From assembly GCA_964006375.1 (NCBI GenBank), contig OZ023269.1:125220223-125284222 (forward strand): DNA of 64,000 nucleotides, written 5' to 3'. The stretch comes from Tillus elongatus (lineage: Eukaryota; Arthropoda; Insecta; Coleoptera; Cleridae). A model generated the notes under the pieces. That model saw nothing but the letters and a program-made list of their open reading frames with translations, had not been told where the DNA came from and did no database searches. Shown here one piece after another: positions 34,533 to 46,319 of this stretch. A program made the translations under genes and the position numbers. Numbering within the stretch: the first letter of the stretch is position 1; the number at the start of each line of letters is the position of its first letter.

Positions 34533-35029
34533 ACGAGAAAAAATTGTATAGATTACCTATAGGGTGTCTTGAGCTGCATCTTATAAAATTATTTTGACAA
34601 TCACAGGCTGACCCATAAGTCGTTGGTGATACCTACATTTTTTTTAACATTCCTTATTGCATTTTTGCATTTTTGCATTTTTCATCGAAATATGATGCAT
34701 GTTTGTAAAAAAAAAATCGAGACGGAGTAAATGCGTTTTGGTAGCGAATTTTCAATTAAACACTTCAAAATTCAATAACGCAATTTGCTACCTAAGGTTC
34801 GTCAGCTAGGAAACGATTAATCGCGGAAACGTTTTTAGTTTATTTTCGGAAATTTTTTGTACATTTTCAAACAAGTTATTTTGATAGAATATGATACATT
34901 ATTCCTACTATATAGGTTCTTTCGGTGACCAAATTGATGCCTGCTTGCATTAAAGAGACATATTTGCCATTAAAAACTTTTTATGAAAATTCACTTCCAT
35001 AACGCACTTGCTGCGTCCAGACTTTTTTT
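34533..35029 (+). repeat. Composite repeat containing a MITE of about 320 bp
   Basis: 34533-34707 carries CCTATAGGGTGTCTTGAGC and CCCATAAGTCGTTGG, shared with 46770-46940. The MITE (34708-35029) has imperfect terminal inverted repeats: left AAATCGAGACGGAGTAAATG, right CACTTGCTGCGTCCAGACTT. It matches 46941-47262 directly and 40649-40966 in reverse. No open frame. Confidence 0.85.
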
Positions 35030-35475
35030 ACCCTTTGCTTCCTTGTCTTTACTAAGTTATTTATATTTAGATTTCTTGGCGGGCCTGGTGCGGTCAGTTA
35101 AACATGATTTTTCTTTCACAATTTTTCTTATTTTGTTACATGCTCCTCTCCTGGTACACCCCTTCCCCTGCAGTAACCTATCACTATTTATTTCTCACAC
35201 TCCTCCGAGTTTTTGACTAAGGGGGGGTGGGGTGGGGCGATCCGCTACTTCGTCGTGGAGATTTTTCTTCCTCTGCTGCATGTCTACAAGACCCTTGAAA
35301 CATAAACCACATGAAAAATTGCTTGGGAGCGATCCCCAAGAAAGTTACGTATTCTGGGCGAATGTAGGGTAGACAGGGTTTAAAGGGGGTATGGCTGCGA
35401 AATCTGAAAAAGGCAGCTTGTATAGGTTCGATTTAGCTGTTTTCTTCACATTTCCGCCCATATTTCCTTTCTATC
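35030..35475. other. No recognised feature
   Basis: Includes a G-rich stretch at 35220-35240. No gene signature. Confidence 0.5.
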
Positions 35476-35479
35476 TTCA

Positions 35480-35960
35480 ACGCCCAGCACCCATATTTAC
35501 CCCTGGCCTAGTAAGTATAAGCTTTGGACGCTTATGCTTATGTGGAAGTTGCTCATCGTAGTCGGTGGCACTACGGAAAAGAGCATTTGGGTAAGAAGTG
35601 GCTTTTGCGAACTGAGTTGTGGATAGTTGAGTTATGAACTCAAGTATCGAAGGCATTTCCAGATCAGAGTGAATCTGACTGTTTCGGACAAACCATGGCG
35701 CTCCGGTAACCACTCTCAGAATTTTATTCTGGATGATTTAAAGGGTCTTGATGTGTGTTGCGGCCGCGGTGGCCCATGCAGGTGATGCATAGGTCAAGGT
35801 TGGCCGGATGATGACTTTGTACATGAGCAACTTGTTGTTCATGGACAGTTTGGAATTTCTAGAAGTGGGAACAGCTTGGAGCTTGGACATGGAGGCTTTT
35901 TTTTCAGGCGTGATCTTGGCGGTTGTTTACAAAAAGATTTTCTGGTGGTTTCTCAATCCA
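35480..35960 (-). pseudogene. Jockey-like LINE, C-terminal fragment
   Basis: Minus strand: SKLSMNNKLLMYKVIIRPTLTYASPAWA (across about 35860-35780), NKILRVVTGAPWFVRN, IPSILEFITQLSTTQF (MPSILEF here) and HKHKRPKLILTR at the end. Same region and family as 10915-11640. 5'-truncated, without a tail. Confidence 0.82.
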
Positions 35961-37055
35961 GGGGGGTTTCTAAGTATGTTTCTGAATTTTTTTCTAAAAA
36001 AACCTCCGGTAGGTGACCTGCAACTTTACCATTATTATTATTTATTATTAATTCAAATTATATAATATGCCAAACAAAAAAGCTACGCTTCTGCTTGCAC
36101 TGGGGCGCGATTTTCTTCCGAAACATCTAAATGTCAAATTATTTACATATAAATATTTGGTTTTACATTCCTCCATCTCTTACATTCTTATGTAAACACT
36201 TTAGTATTCCAGATATAATCCACGGTTTCTTTGATTCTACGTAGAAGCTTTTGACTTGTCCAGTTCCGCCGCACCTTTAGTTTGTGTACCTTAATTCCAT
36301 TTTCTTGTAGGAAATACAAGAAGATTTAATGTTGTGTATTATAAATTCTTATAAATATTAAACAAACTTAACGCATCTACATACATTTAGAAGCTGGGTC
36401 AATGTTGTAGGCAGGCCAGACAATACATTAAGTAGCTTAAAATTGGAAGAGACAAAAAATTTAAAGCCTCTGAATCTCACTAGTCACTCTGGAGCTGTTG
36501 AATAACACACTGTTTATACATAATTATTTTTGTGCTCCGTTCTATTTAATAGTATCGTGATCATCGTGATTGAATGATTACTCTTGTAGTGGTCAGTTCA
36601 TCATCTCATGTGTTTCTCTGCGTGAGAAGAAATTCCTACAGACTCAAAACTATTTTCCTATACAGGATGAGAGTACCAGTTCTTTTTTACGCTATGTTTT
36701 GGTAGCATCCTTGTCTATCTTTTAGATAATTATAGTTGTTGTTTCTCTCTAGAGAATGCGCGTTCGTTAGAGACAAGTTCATGGGTGTCTTAAGATCAAA
36801 TATCGTTGCGATGTTGCCAGAAAACATATGTTTCTTTGCTTATACACATTGTTACTTAACTACGTATCCACAAATGTAAAATCTTATCTTTTGCTAGAAA
36901 TTGTGCATTATTTCAATTCGGTCTCTCAAATCAAACGTTTTCCCATGTTTGTTCAATTAATTTTGTTAAACCAAATAAAATGCAATATATGGTAACAATA
37001 TGAAATAAGGGTACTAAACGCCGTAAAAGTTTAAAAAAATCAGCTTATATTTGAA
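35961..37055. other. No recognised feature
   Basis: AT-rich with a short ATT run at 36030-36050. No gene or repeat recognised. Confidence 0.5.
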
Positions 37056-37145
37056 TAAACCTGAGAAAGAGGAGATTGAAGAAATAATTGATGGGCTGAA
37101 AATTAGTAAGTCTCCCGGAAATGGTGGTACTGATGTTTATACCAC
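37056..37145 (+). pseudogene. Very short LINE RT fragment
   Basis: KEEIEEIIDGLKISKSPGNGG resembles the start of many LINE RT domains (KSPGxDG). Only about 30 codons. It ends where the CR1-like copy begins. Confidence 0.45.
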
Positions 37146-37149
37146 AGCA

Positions 37150-37672
37150 TAATCATATGCTGTGTTTATGCTTTAGCCCCTACTTTGTTTCTTCTCCACA
37201 TCAATGACCTCCTCTCTAGCACATCCAACCCAGTTCACAGTTACGCGGACGACAGCACCCTCCATTCAAATATACAATATTCTAAGCTTGTCTCTTTAGC
37301 CCAATTAGATGAGGATCGCAGACACATGGAGGGTTCTGTCTCTGTGGACCTCCAAAAAATATTAGACTGGGGAAGTAGAAATCTTGTACAATTTAACTCC
37401 ACCAAATCTCAGTCTTGCCTTCTATCTCATAAGAGATACACCAGTCCTAGACCCATCACAATGAACAACCAAGTTGTGCAAAGTAATGAGACCTTTTCAC
37501 TGGTTGGCATTTCTGTGGATCGAAATCTCAATTGGCACCAACATGTCACATAAATTGCAGAAGCGGCTGCTAGAAAATTAGGTTTCCTCTTCCGGGCTCG
37601 TAAATACTTTTCACCAGCTAATCCCTATATCTTATATACTTCACAAATAAGTACAAACCTTGAATACTGACT
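37150..37672 (+). pseudogene. CR1-like LINE (copy 4), internal RT fragment
   Basis: 122-codon frame with FLLHINDLLSS, SYADDSTLHS (intact YADD), LDEDRRHMEGSVSVDLQ and LVGISVDRNLNWHQHV. It continues after a stop as AAARKLGFLFRARKYFS. Starts at CTTTAGCCCCTACTTTG and ends in the middle of the LEYC block, where the next copy begins upstream in the element. This gives a partial tandem arrangement with copy 5. Confidence 0.88.
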
Positions 37673-39137
37673 CGTCTGTTTCAGGCATCTTACAATAGAG
37701 GCATATTCCCTAGTAACTGAAAACGGCTCGAGTACAACCCGTCCCCAAGAAAAGATCCAAAGCGCTTCCTAGCAACTACAGGCCTATTTCTCTCCTTTCA
37801 GTCGTCTCTAAAGTAATGGAAAAGTATATAAACACCGAATTACTAAAATTTCTTGAAAAACACAGTCTAATCCACGACAGGCAGGATAGATTCCGTCAGC
37901 GCAGATCAACTGCCGACCTTCTTTCCTTTGCCACCTATTCTTGGAACAAGTCTATGGAACTACACAGTGAATCCCAGATTGTCGCTTTAGACATATCCAA
38001 AGCATTCGACCAGGTCTGGCACGCAACGCTGCTTAATAAACTACCGGCCTATGGTCTACTACCAAAACTCTGTTTGTGGACAGCAAATTTCCTCTCCAAT
38101 TTCTGTTGTCGTCGATGGCCATTCCTCTAAACTGTATTCAGCTTTAGCCCCTACTTTGTTTCTTCTCCACATCAATGACCTCCTCTCTAGCACATCCAAC
38201 CCAGTTCACAGTTACGCGGACGACAGCACCCTCCACTCAAATATGCAATATTGTAAGCCTGTCTCTTTAACTCAATTAGATGAGGATCGCACACTCATGG
38301 AGGGTTCTATCTCCGTGGATCTCCAAAAAATATTCGACTGGGGAAGTAGAAATCTTGTACAATTCAACCCCACCAAATCACAGTCTTGCTTTCTTTCTCG
38401 TGAGAGATACACCAGCCCTAGACCCATCACAATAAACAACCAAGTTATTCAAAGTAATGAGTCCTTTTCACTTGTTGGCATTTCTGTGGATCGAAATCTC
38501 AATTGGCACCAACATATCACATCAATTGCAGAAGCGACTGCTAAGCAATTAGGTTTTTTATTCCGGGCTCGCAAATACTTTTTATCAGCTAATCTCTATA
38601 CTTTATATACTTCACAAATAAGACCAAACCTCGAATACTGCTCCCACATCTGGGGTGCTGCTGCCACTTCTACACTCGCTATCCTGGACTCCATTCAGAA
38701 AAGAGCTATACGTTTCATCGGTGACCCTACCCTCACCCAAAGGCTGCCATCCCTTGCTCACCGACGTGCTGTTAGTGACCTCTCTCTCTTTTATAGATAT
38801 CTTCACGGGCACTGTTCAGAGGAGCTTTCTTCCATAGTTCCTCCACCTGCTGCCCCCAACAGATCTACCAGGGGAACAGAGCGAATGCACCCTTTTACTG
38901 TCCAGGTCACCAGACATAGACCATCTTGTTATGCACGCTCTTTTGTCCCGAGGACTTCCAAGTTGTGGAATTCCTTGCCTGCACATGTTTTTCCCTCTCC
39001 CCCGAACCTCCAAACGTTCAAGTCCAGAATTAACAAGTTGCCTCTTTCCTCCTTGTCGACACCCATGGTACGATAGTATTTAGGCTGTAAGCCCTCGTGG
39101 TGTGTTATTGAAATAAAATAAAAAAATAAAAAAAAAG
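37673..39137 (+). pseudogene. CR1-like LINE (copy 5), RT to poly(A)
   Basis: The most complete 3' copy. Frame 37816-38130 covers MEKYINTELLKFLEKHSLIHD, the FRQRRSTADLLSF block and LDISKAFDQVWH. Frame 38051-39076 covers SYADDSTLHS, VGISVDRNLNWHQH, YTSQIRPNLEYCSHIWGA, IQKRAIRFIGDPTLTQRL, LSLFYRYLHGHCSEEL, then the CR1-type C-terminal blocks HPFTVQVTRHRPS, SFVPRTSKLWNSLPAHVFP and LQTFKSRINKLPL. A deletion of about 30 bp at 38140 removes the GVPQGS-equivalent block. The 3' end is TGTGTTATTGAAATAAAA followed by an A-rich tail. 5'-truncated. Confidence 0.9.
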
Positions 39138-39138
39138 T

Positions 39139-39370
39139 TTGTTTTATAGTTTTCCTACTCTCACTGTGCGTCAACATTTTGAAGCTTCTATACATGAAGC
39201 ATTTGTCAAAGAGTACTTACTCCCATGTACTTCGCTTTCGCAAAGACCATTGAGATCGAACCTTTTGTTTTAAAGTTTTTCTACTCTCACTGTGCGTCAA
39301 CATATTGAAGCTTCTATACATGAAGCATTTGTCAAAAAGTACTTACTTCCATGTACTTCGCTTTCGCAGA
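39139..39370. repeat. Direct duplication, 126-bp period
   Basis: The block GTTTT..CTACTCTCACTGTGCGTCAACAT to CATGTACTTCGCTTTCGCA occurs twice, offset by 126 bp, with few differences. It contains TTGAAGCTTCTATACATGAAG. It starts immediately after the LINE poly(A). Confidence 0.85.
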
Positions 39371-40425
39371 CTATTCATAAAAAACATCTCACAACTACCA
39401 GAACTCAAGTAAAATCGTTCGAACTGGCAAGACAGCTAAAGTAATATTATGTTAGAATTATTTTTATTGTATTCTTGAGGCTTCAAAAGGACAAGAATGA
39501 CATTGTATTAATGTTAGTAGCAATAATAATGATCTGAGCGTAGAAGAGGCATTTGTAAGATGCGAACACGGCTGAGTACCATTCTTAGTTCTTGAACTGT
39601 TGAATCTAGTACTTAACATAGCCACACCCTTCCTGTTGTTGAATTCATAAAGCATATACGATCTGATGCGGGCGGTCAGATAAAGAACAACAAGAAAAGC
39701 GAGGGGTCATCATTAGACTTAAGAAGAACGTGAAGGTAAAAAACCTTGACAAAAAAGTTACTTAGACTGGACTTGAACGTTTATTTTCAATGTGTGTACG
39801 TTTTTTACATTTTGATTGATGATTTGTGTTGATTATCACAAGGAAATACATGGATATAGACATCCTGAGAAAAATACTACTATACTATGTAATCAAAGAA
39901 GATCATCACTTGTTTGATTAGTTGAGAGCATTTTTTGTCAGTATCGATTTAAATTATCAAATTTGTGCCAACAATATTTCATGTTTAAAAGCCAATAACC
40001 CGCATGGGAATATTTACTTTTACTTTTGATAGATTATCTACTTTATGACTGCTATTTTTGGTAAACAGTGACTATTACGGTCTAAAAGGCGACGTGACTG
40101 CCTTCGGCAGCTTTTTCATTTTACTTTATCAATTGGGTGCTAGGTTTTTCAGAAACTTTCCTTTTGGTCTACCTCTTTTTTCCAAATATGTGTCTTTCAA
40201 ATAAAGTGGTCAAAAGTTACTATGTCTTGGAGTATGGCCAAGCAAATTTGCTTCCCTCCTCTCAATTTCTTTCAATAAGTATCTTTCTTCTCTCAGAAAC
40301 TCGAGAGCACTTCTATTTTCTTCAATTCCTGCCTATTCGAAGTGCAGATTTCCGCTTCATAAATTATAACTGTTCACACTTAACACTGTTTAAACCTTTC
40401 TCAAATCCAACTGAAAAACAGTTTA
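39371..40425. other. No recognised feature
   Basis: The 98-codon frame at 40137-40433 is Phe/Leu/Ser-rich without a family signature and is not supported as a gene. Confidence 0.5.
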
Positions 40426-40429
40426 GGAC

Positions 40430-41565
40430 ATGATTTTGTTCCTAAAAACAGCCGCAAATATTTATAGAAATTCAGAGATGTATCCTTTTTAACAATCGGA
40501 CAAGGACAAGAAATAATTGATATGACCCTTTTCCTAATATCCAGCTTGTGTGTGCAATTAACTAGTAATTATAAAAACGTATACGTTAACATTTTGATAG
40601 AAGTTCACCTTATCAACTCATCTATTTGCAACAAGTAACTGATAAAATAAAAGTCTGGACGCAGCAAGTGCGTTATGGAAGTCAATTTTCATAAAAATAT
40701 TTTTAATAGCAAATATGTCTCTTTAATGCAAGCAGGCATCAATTTGGTCACCGGTATAACCTATATAGTAGAAAAAATGTACCAGATTTTATCAAAATAA
40801 CTTGTTTGAAAATGTACAAACATTTTCCGAAAATAAACTTTAAACGTTTCCGAGAAAACTCTAGCTGACGAACCTTAGGTTAATAGCAAATTGCGTTATT
40901 GAATTTTGAAGCGTTTGATGAAAATTCGCTACCAAAACGCACTTACTGCGTCTCGATTTTTTTTACAAACATGCATCATATTTCGATGAAAAATGCAAAA
41001 ATGCAGTAAGGAATGTTCAAAAAAAAGTTAGGTCTCACCAACGACTTATAGGCCAACCTGTGATTGTCAAAATAATTTTATAAGATGCAGCCCTATAGGT
41101 AATGTATACAATTTTTTCTCGTATCTTGCATAATAACAATTATATTGAGCTTTACTGTAGAAATGCGTCACCCTGTATATATGTAAACAGAAAGTAAACC
41201 CGGATATGGATTCTAGGGGGCCTAGTTTGCGCTCATTTGAAGAAATCTTTTTAGAATTCAAAAGCCGCGGTCTCCTCATTGACGAATTTTTTCTACGAAA
41301 AATAGCTAAAAATTATAGACCGTTAAACCACAAACTTAACTAAAACTACTTCCAAAGCATCAGAGAAAGTGTCTATTTGGAATGAATTCTCTGGAAATAT
41401 TTTATTAAAATGAAGGGCAATGATGGTTGAAGCTGAAACTTAAGGGTTTACAAAACACTATTTACATAATCCGTATTGCTTCAGGTTCTTTGCCTAAATG
41501 TTGCCAATTTTAACGTTTACGTTTAGAGGAAAACCCCAATTTTTTTTCTTTAAATGCCTATAACT
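40430..41565 (-). repeat. Inverted copy of a 1.1-kb repeat block, with MITE and unit A
   Basis: The whole block is the reverse complement of about 46375-47505. In order: unique-looking arm (CATGATTTTGTTCCTAAAAA), MITE at 40649-40966 with both inverted repeats, CATTTTTCATCG-type arm, CCCTGTATATATG, unit A at 41190-41320, then TTAGCTAAAAATTATAG, and interior to AAAACCCCAATTTTTT. Confidence 0.85.
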
Positions 41566-41569
41566 TTAT

Positions 41570-41912
41570 AGTCACACCAATAGCTCAAAAATAACGGGCT
41601 GATTTTGATCAAGTTTGGCACGTACCTTCCCTTTGTAAGCGACTTGGATAAAAGTTCGTTAGCCAGAAAAACCGGAGGAGGTTTTCCGGGAAACTTTTGA
41701 GTTTCTTTCCAAAAAAATTTTCATCTCAAAAAATAAAAAAGCTATGGTAACCAAATTTGGTAGGTAGGTTTAAGGTATAAAGAGCAAACTATACACCAAA
41801 TTTTAAATTTCTATGTTACAAGAAAAAAAGTTATAAAAAATATTTGGTGCTAGATTATTTCTATGAAAATTCACTATCATAACGCACTAACTGCGTCAAG
41901 CCTTTTTTGTCT
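41570..41912 (+). repeat. Short form of element X
   Basis: Unit B without preceding (TA)n (TAGTCACACCAATAGCTC), TTCGTTAGCCAGAAAAACCG, then the terminal block GAAAATTCACTATCATAACG and a diverged end (CTAACTGCGTCAAGCCTTTT). Same organisation as 5410-5760. Confidence 0.8.
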
Positions 41913-41946
41913 TTGAACTTACAGACCTAAATTCTGGTAAATTGTT

Positions 41947-42150
<204 letters not shown>

Positions 42151-42154
<4 letters not shown>

Positions 42155-42275
42155 GAAACTCACCCTGCATATGGGTTCTAGGGGTCCTAGTTCGCGCTCA
42201 TTTGTAGACATTTTTTCAAAATTCAAAAGTCTGGATCTCCTCATTAATATTTTTTAAAGAAAATTCACTAATAAA
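42151..42275 (+). repeat. Unit A of the TA-linked repeat family
   Basis: AATTGAAACTCACCCTGCAT, CGCTCATTTGTAGACA, CTCCTCATTAATA, then AAAATTCACTAA. Confidence 0.8.
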
Positions 42276-42289
42276 AGACTGAGGTTGAC

Positions 42290-43640
42290 CACTGTGGCTG
42301 GAAACCGAAACAGAAAGCAGAATCACCCCAAAAACCACAAAAATAATAACAGACAGTTGTGTGAGTCTGAATTGGCCGGACCCATGTCTGAATTCATCAT
42401 ATTCTGTGGATTCACCTTGCGGATTTCTAAACTTTCCAAAGCATCTAACTTGCGATAATCCGTGATTGTCATCAACAACTTAAGATTACTATCGCCTCAC
42501 TTATGTCCCGAGTCAATCATATGTTGGGCAAAGCTGGATTTTTCTGCTCTATTGAATCTGAAATGAGCTATGTGCTCTTTGAATCTTGTTGATCTCCGCG
42601 TTTGCCCAATATAGGTTTTCTCACAATTATTACAAGATATTTGATAAATGCCCGATTTTTGTCGTAGTATCCTTTGGCCTACCCTAAAGGTTCTTCAAAT
42701 TACCAACTTTATAAACACCTCTCGAGTCATTATCTTTGAATATTTCCTCTAGCCCTTTTGTAAGAAAAGGATAGAAAGGAAGTGCAGAGACCTTTTCAGT
42801 GGCTCGTCGGATTCAAGCTTGGATGTTGTAATGTTACTTATCGAGATTTTCCACCTATGCTTAGTAACTAATCTATACACAATGTCTGGAGTGAAACCGT
42901 TGCAAAGCGCAGTATCTGTAATTTTGTTCATCTCTGAATTGTATCGCTTACTGCTCAAAGGAAAATTGAGTAACCTCCGAACAAGAAAGCTCAAACTCGA
43001 GATTTTATGACTAAAAGGATAATTTAAACCTGATGGTATAAAGCGATTTGTAGAAGTTTGTTCCTTAAAGTGTCAAATTCTAACCTATTTATATTTTTGA
43101 TGACAAAATTGTTAAGGAGGGGTAATCGGTCGTTGTTCTCCATTTCGTAAGAAAACTTGGTTGAAGGGAATCTACTGTTCAACTTATTAACAAAATTATT
43201 CATGTTATCTTTACTGATATCAAGTATGGCAAAAATATCGTCGACATACCTCAGCTATACCTTCGAAAAATCCTCCACCGTCCTAGCAAAATCCTCCACT
43301 ACCCCAGCAAAATCACTCTCAAATCGGCTCGTGAAGAGTTCGGAAACGATGAGAGACGATGAGAGACAATGAGTTTCCTATTGTGGTTCCCTCCCTCTGC
43401 CGATAAACCTTCCCGACTCGAAAGAACCTCACAGATATACATGGTGAAGTTACTTAATATATTCCTCCACCTGCGTGTCCGATAGCTGGTTATCAAAAAG
43501 CATGTCCGAAGATACTGAAGAGCTTCGATAAGGATGCTGGGGAACAACGACTCAAAACTCGAATCAAAAGAGATTAGTAATTCATTTGGTTTTAACTAGA
43601 TATCTTTGATTCTATTAATAAATCAATGATCTCACAATTT
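42290..43640 (-). pseudogene. Penelope-like element (second family), RT and GIY-YIG remains
   Basis: Reading down: RYVDDIFAIL, the YVDD catalytic box of a PLE RT (about 43250-43220), DRLPLL and FVIKN. Then LVRRLLNFPLSSKRYNSEMNKI and ALCNGFTPDIVYRLVTKHRWK (42990-42860), GRGVYK-type and KSGIYQISCNNCEKTYIGQT (about 42665-42600), RRSTRFKEHIAHFRF and SFAQHMIDSGHK. These make up the RT palm and thumb and the GIY-YIG nuclease with its CNNC pair. Several frameshifts and stops. Its sequence differs from the PLE at 3.9-5.0 kb. Confidence 0.85.
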
Positions 43641-43939
43641 GAATAATATTATGAAAATTCGCTAACAACACCTCATAATAATGCTTATGCTATGATAATT
43701 AATAGTGGGGGTTTATTTATTTTTCAGTACAGACACTTGTTCTATTAATAGAGTGATGTGTATGGTGTTTTGTCATCGCTCCCTACTTTATATTTTTCAA
43801 GAATTTATTATTACATGCATAAAAAGTAATTTATTATGGGTTGTACGTCACTTAGCCTCAAGTTTCCCTGATTTTAGAGATATTTATTTTATGAACTTCT
43901 TCCCTTCTTGAAATTCTGATGTCACCGCTCAAGAGTTAT

Positions 43940-44165
43940 TTATTAGGCTCCTACATATTCGGAATTATTCTAAAAAGGAGGATAATAGATAAATACTTCA
44001 CCAAACAGAGATTACGAAGTAGAAATACAAATATATCATCTGTGTCTATTAATATAAACATTTTCTTTATTCTGGTTCATGGATTAATACAGCATTTCTT
44101 AAATAAAGAAAGATACAACAGAGAACTTGAATATATTACAAATGTAGCTAGGTATAATGGTTAGT
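43940..44165 (+). pseudogene. PLE thumb fragment, opposite strand
   Basis: The 81-codon frame 43919-44164 ends in LIQHFLNKERYNRELEYI and TNVARYNG. This is the PLE thumb motif also seen at 42749-42994 on the other strand (FPLSSKRYNSEMNKI, ALCNG). It is cut at element X, which begins at 44195. Confidence 0.6.
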
Positions 44166-44194
44166 GTAGAAAAAAAAACTGGTCAATAAACATA

Positions 44195-46059
44195 AAAGTT
44201 TGGACGCAGCAAATGCGTTATGGTAGTGAATTTTCATAAAAATGTTTTTAGTGGCAAATATGTCTTTTTTAATGAAAGCAGGCATCAAATTTGGCTAAAT
44301 ATTTTCTACACAAAATTTTGCCAAAAGTATACATAAAATTCAAATTATATACCTAATCTCTAATTAAAATTGAAAATAAAATAATTTGTTTGCAGGAAAA
44401 TCATTTAAAACTTTATTTTCGACGAATTCCGTTTAAAAAATATTCCATTAATTGAATAATTCTTCCTACAAAAATTTTCAACAAATGTTTCTTCAAAGAA
44501 AACTCATTTATAAGAAAATTTGCTTAAAAAATATATTAAATAGATAAAAAAAACTGGTCCGATTTTCCTGGCCAAAGAACCATTTTAAGTTATTTACCCA
44601 CCTACCAAGGTATAATTTTCCATAAAAACTTTTTCGACGACAACAATAATTTCATTGAAAATTTCCAAACAATTTTTCAAGAAAATCCTTAAAGATCTTT
44701 TTTATAATAACCATAATAACTTATTAAACATTTATCATTGGTTACCAAAATTTCACAAAAACATCTTACAAAAAATTATTTCTACGAAGCACAAAAAAAT
44801 TTCTGCGAAAACTGGCTAAATATCTTTTACACAAAATTTTGCTAAAATAATACATAAAATTCAAATTTAATGCCTAATCTGTAATTAAAATTGAAAATAA
44901 AATCGTTTGTTTGCACGAAAATTCATTAAAACCTTAGTTTGGACGAATTTCCTTTAAAAACTGTCCCATCAATTGAATAATTTTTCATACAAAAATTCGC
45001 AAAAAAATGTTTCTTTAAAGAAAATACATAAAATTCATTTATAAGAAATTTCGCTGTTAAATGAACATTTTGTACAAGAAAATTTAGAAATCAATTAAAT
45101 AAATTTAAAATATTCAAAATCTGATCTAAATACAGAACTAGATACTTTTTCTGTGGCTTCACACAGAAAATTCTTTTGCGTGTGGATGCAGTAAAACTTG
45201 AATCCGGTTGTAGAGAAGAAAACAGCCTCTTCTGATGTTACAAATCTATGTTAACTGTAGAGAGGTTTTACCAACTAAGGGTAACAACAGCTGCTATTAA
45301 ACTTGAATTAAAATCTTAAAAGGCTTATCTTTTATTTTCAATAAAAAGTCGCTAAAAAATATTGGAATTACACAATCTGATCAGATAACGTTGAAATTGA
45401 ATCAAAGACGAAAACAGTAAAAATAAGTTAAAAGAGAAATTCAGTCAGCGTGAGATTTGAACCGACGTCCCTTCGCTCATCAGCAATGCATCTAACAATT
45501 ACACCACCTTAAGCCTTCCACCAGACCCTGCAATCAAAGGTAGATAACTGATAATGGTCTTTAGTTATTTATTTGTAATTTGTAAGGTCTTTAGAGCCAG
45601 ATTTTGCAACTATTTTAACAAATGAGAAGTGTAGCATAAATCTAAAACATTCTAATATGCATGTTATGCAACATTTACCATTGATAAACCAGAGTACTTA
45701 TACTAATTGTCACGTTTCAATCTCCAGTTTGACATTTACAGGAGCAAAATTATAAAAATTTCAAAGTAATCCTTCTGGTACTTCTTGAACTTTTTGCGCC
45801 ATGAAAAAATAAACGTTGTGTGTAATATTTAATAGATTTTGTTTAATACATAAAATATTATGGTACTACCACTTCTCTGACTTTTAGTGGCAAGAGACAT
45901 GAATTTTTTCCAAAAGAAAACCTAAAATTTACCTGGTAAAAGTGGTCCGATTTTCCTGGCCAACGAACTTACCCAAGGCACTTGCAAAAAGAATTTACTT
46001 ACCAAATTTTATCAAAATCGCCCCATTATTTCTTTAGTTATCGGTGTGATACACACACA

Positions 46060-46060
<1 letters not shown>
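44195..46060 (-). repeat. Element X, full 1.87-kb copy
   Basis: Runs (reverse) from the (TA)n at 46063 to the terminal motif AAAAGTTTGGACGCAGCAAA at 44195. Contains unit B (45925-46055), the interior, a tRNA-like segment (45440-45515, reverse; B-box-like GGTTCAAATCTC) and the GTGAAGCCACAG block. No protein is encoded. Copies at 47905-49631 and 49794-51674 share this order. Without a transposase it is non-autonomous. The inverted terminal motif alone does not settle its class. Confidence 0.8.

Positions 46061-46062
<2 letters not shown>

Positions 46063-46145
<83 letters not shown>
46063..46145. repeat. (TA)n microsatellite
   Basis: About 83 bp TA between reversed unit B (with ACACACACACG) and unit A. 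Confidence 0.95.
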
Positions 46146-46148
<3 letters not shown>

Positions 46149-46239
46149 ACATAAAAATTGCAACCGACCCCGGAAAAGTGTTCTAACGGGCCTAGTTCGC
46201 GCTCATTTAAAGCAACTTTTTCAAAATTCAAAAGTCGAG
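46146..46239 (+). repeat. Unit A, interrupted by a second (TA)n
   Basis: AAATTGCAACCGACCCCGG, CGCTCATTTAAAGCAACTTT, ending in AAAAGTCGAGA where a new TA tract starts. It lacks its outer end. Confidence 0.8.
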
Positions 46240-46243
46240 ATAT

Positions 46244-46317
<74 letters not shown>
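46240..46317. repeat. (TA)n microsatellite
   Basis: About 78 bp TA with one AAATA interruption. Confidence 0.95.

Positions 46318-46319
<2 letters not shown>

Noticed and set aside
40137..40433. 98-codon Phe/Leu/Ser-rich frame
   Set aside because: Composition typical of random AT-rich sequence; no motif.
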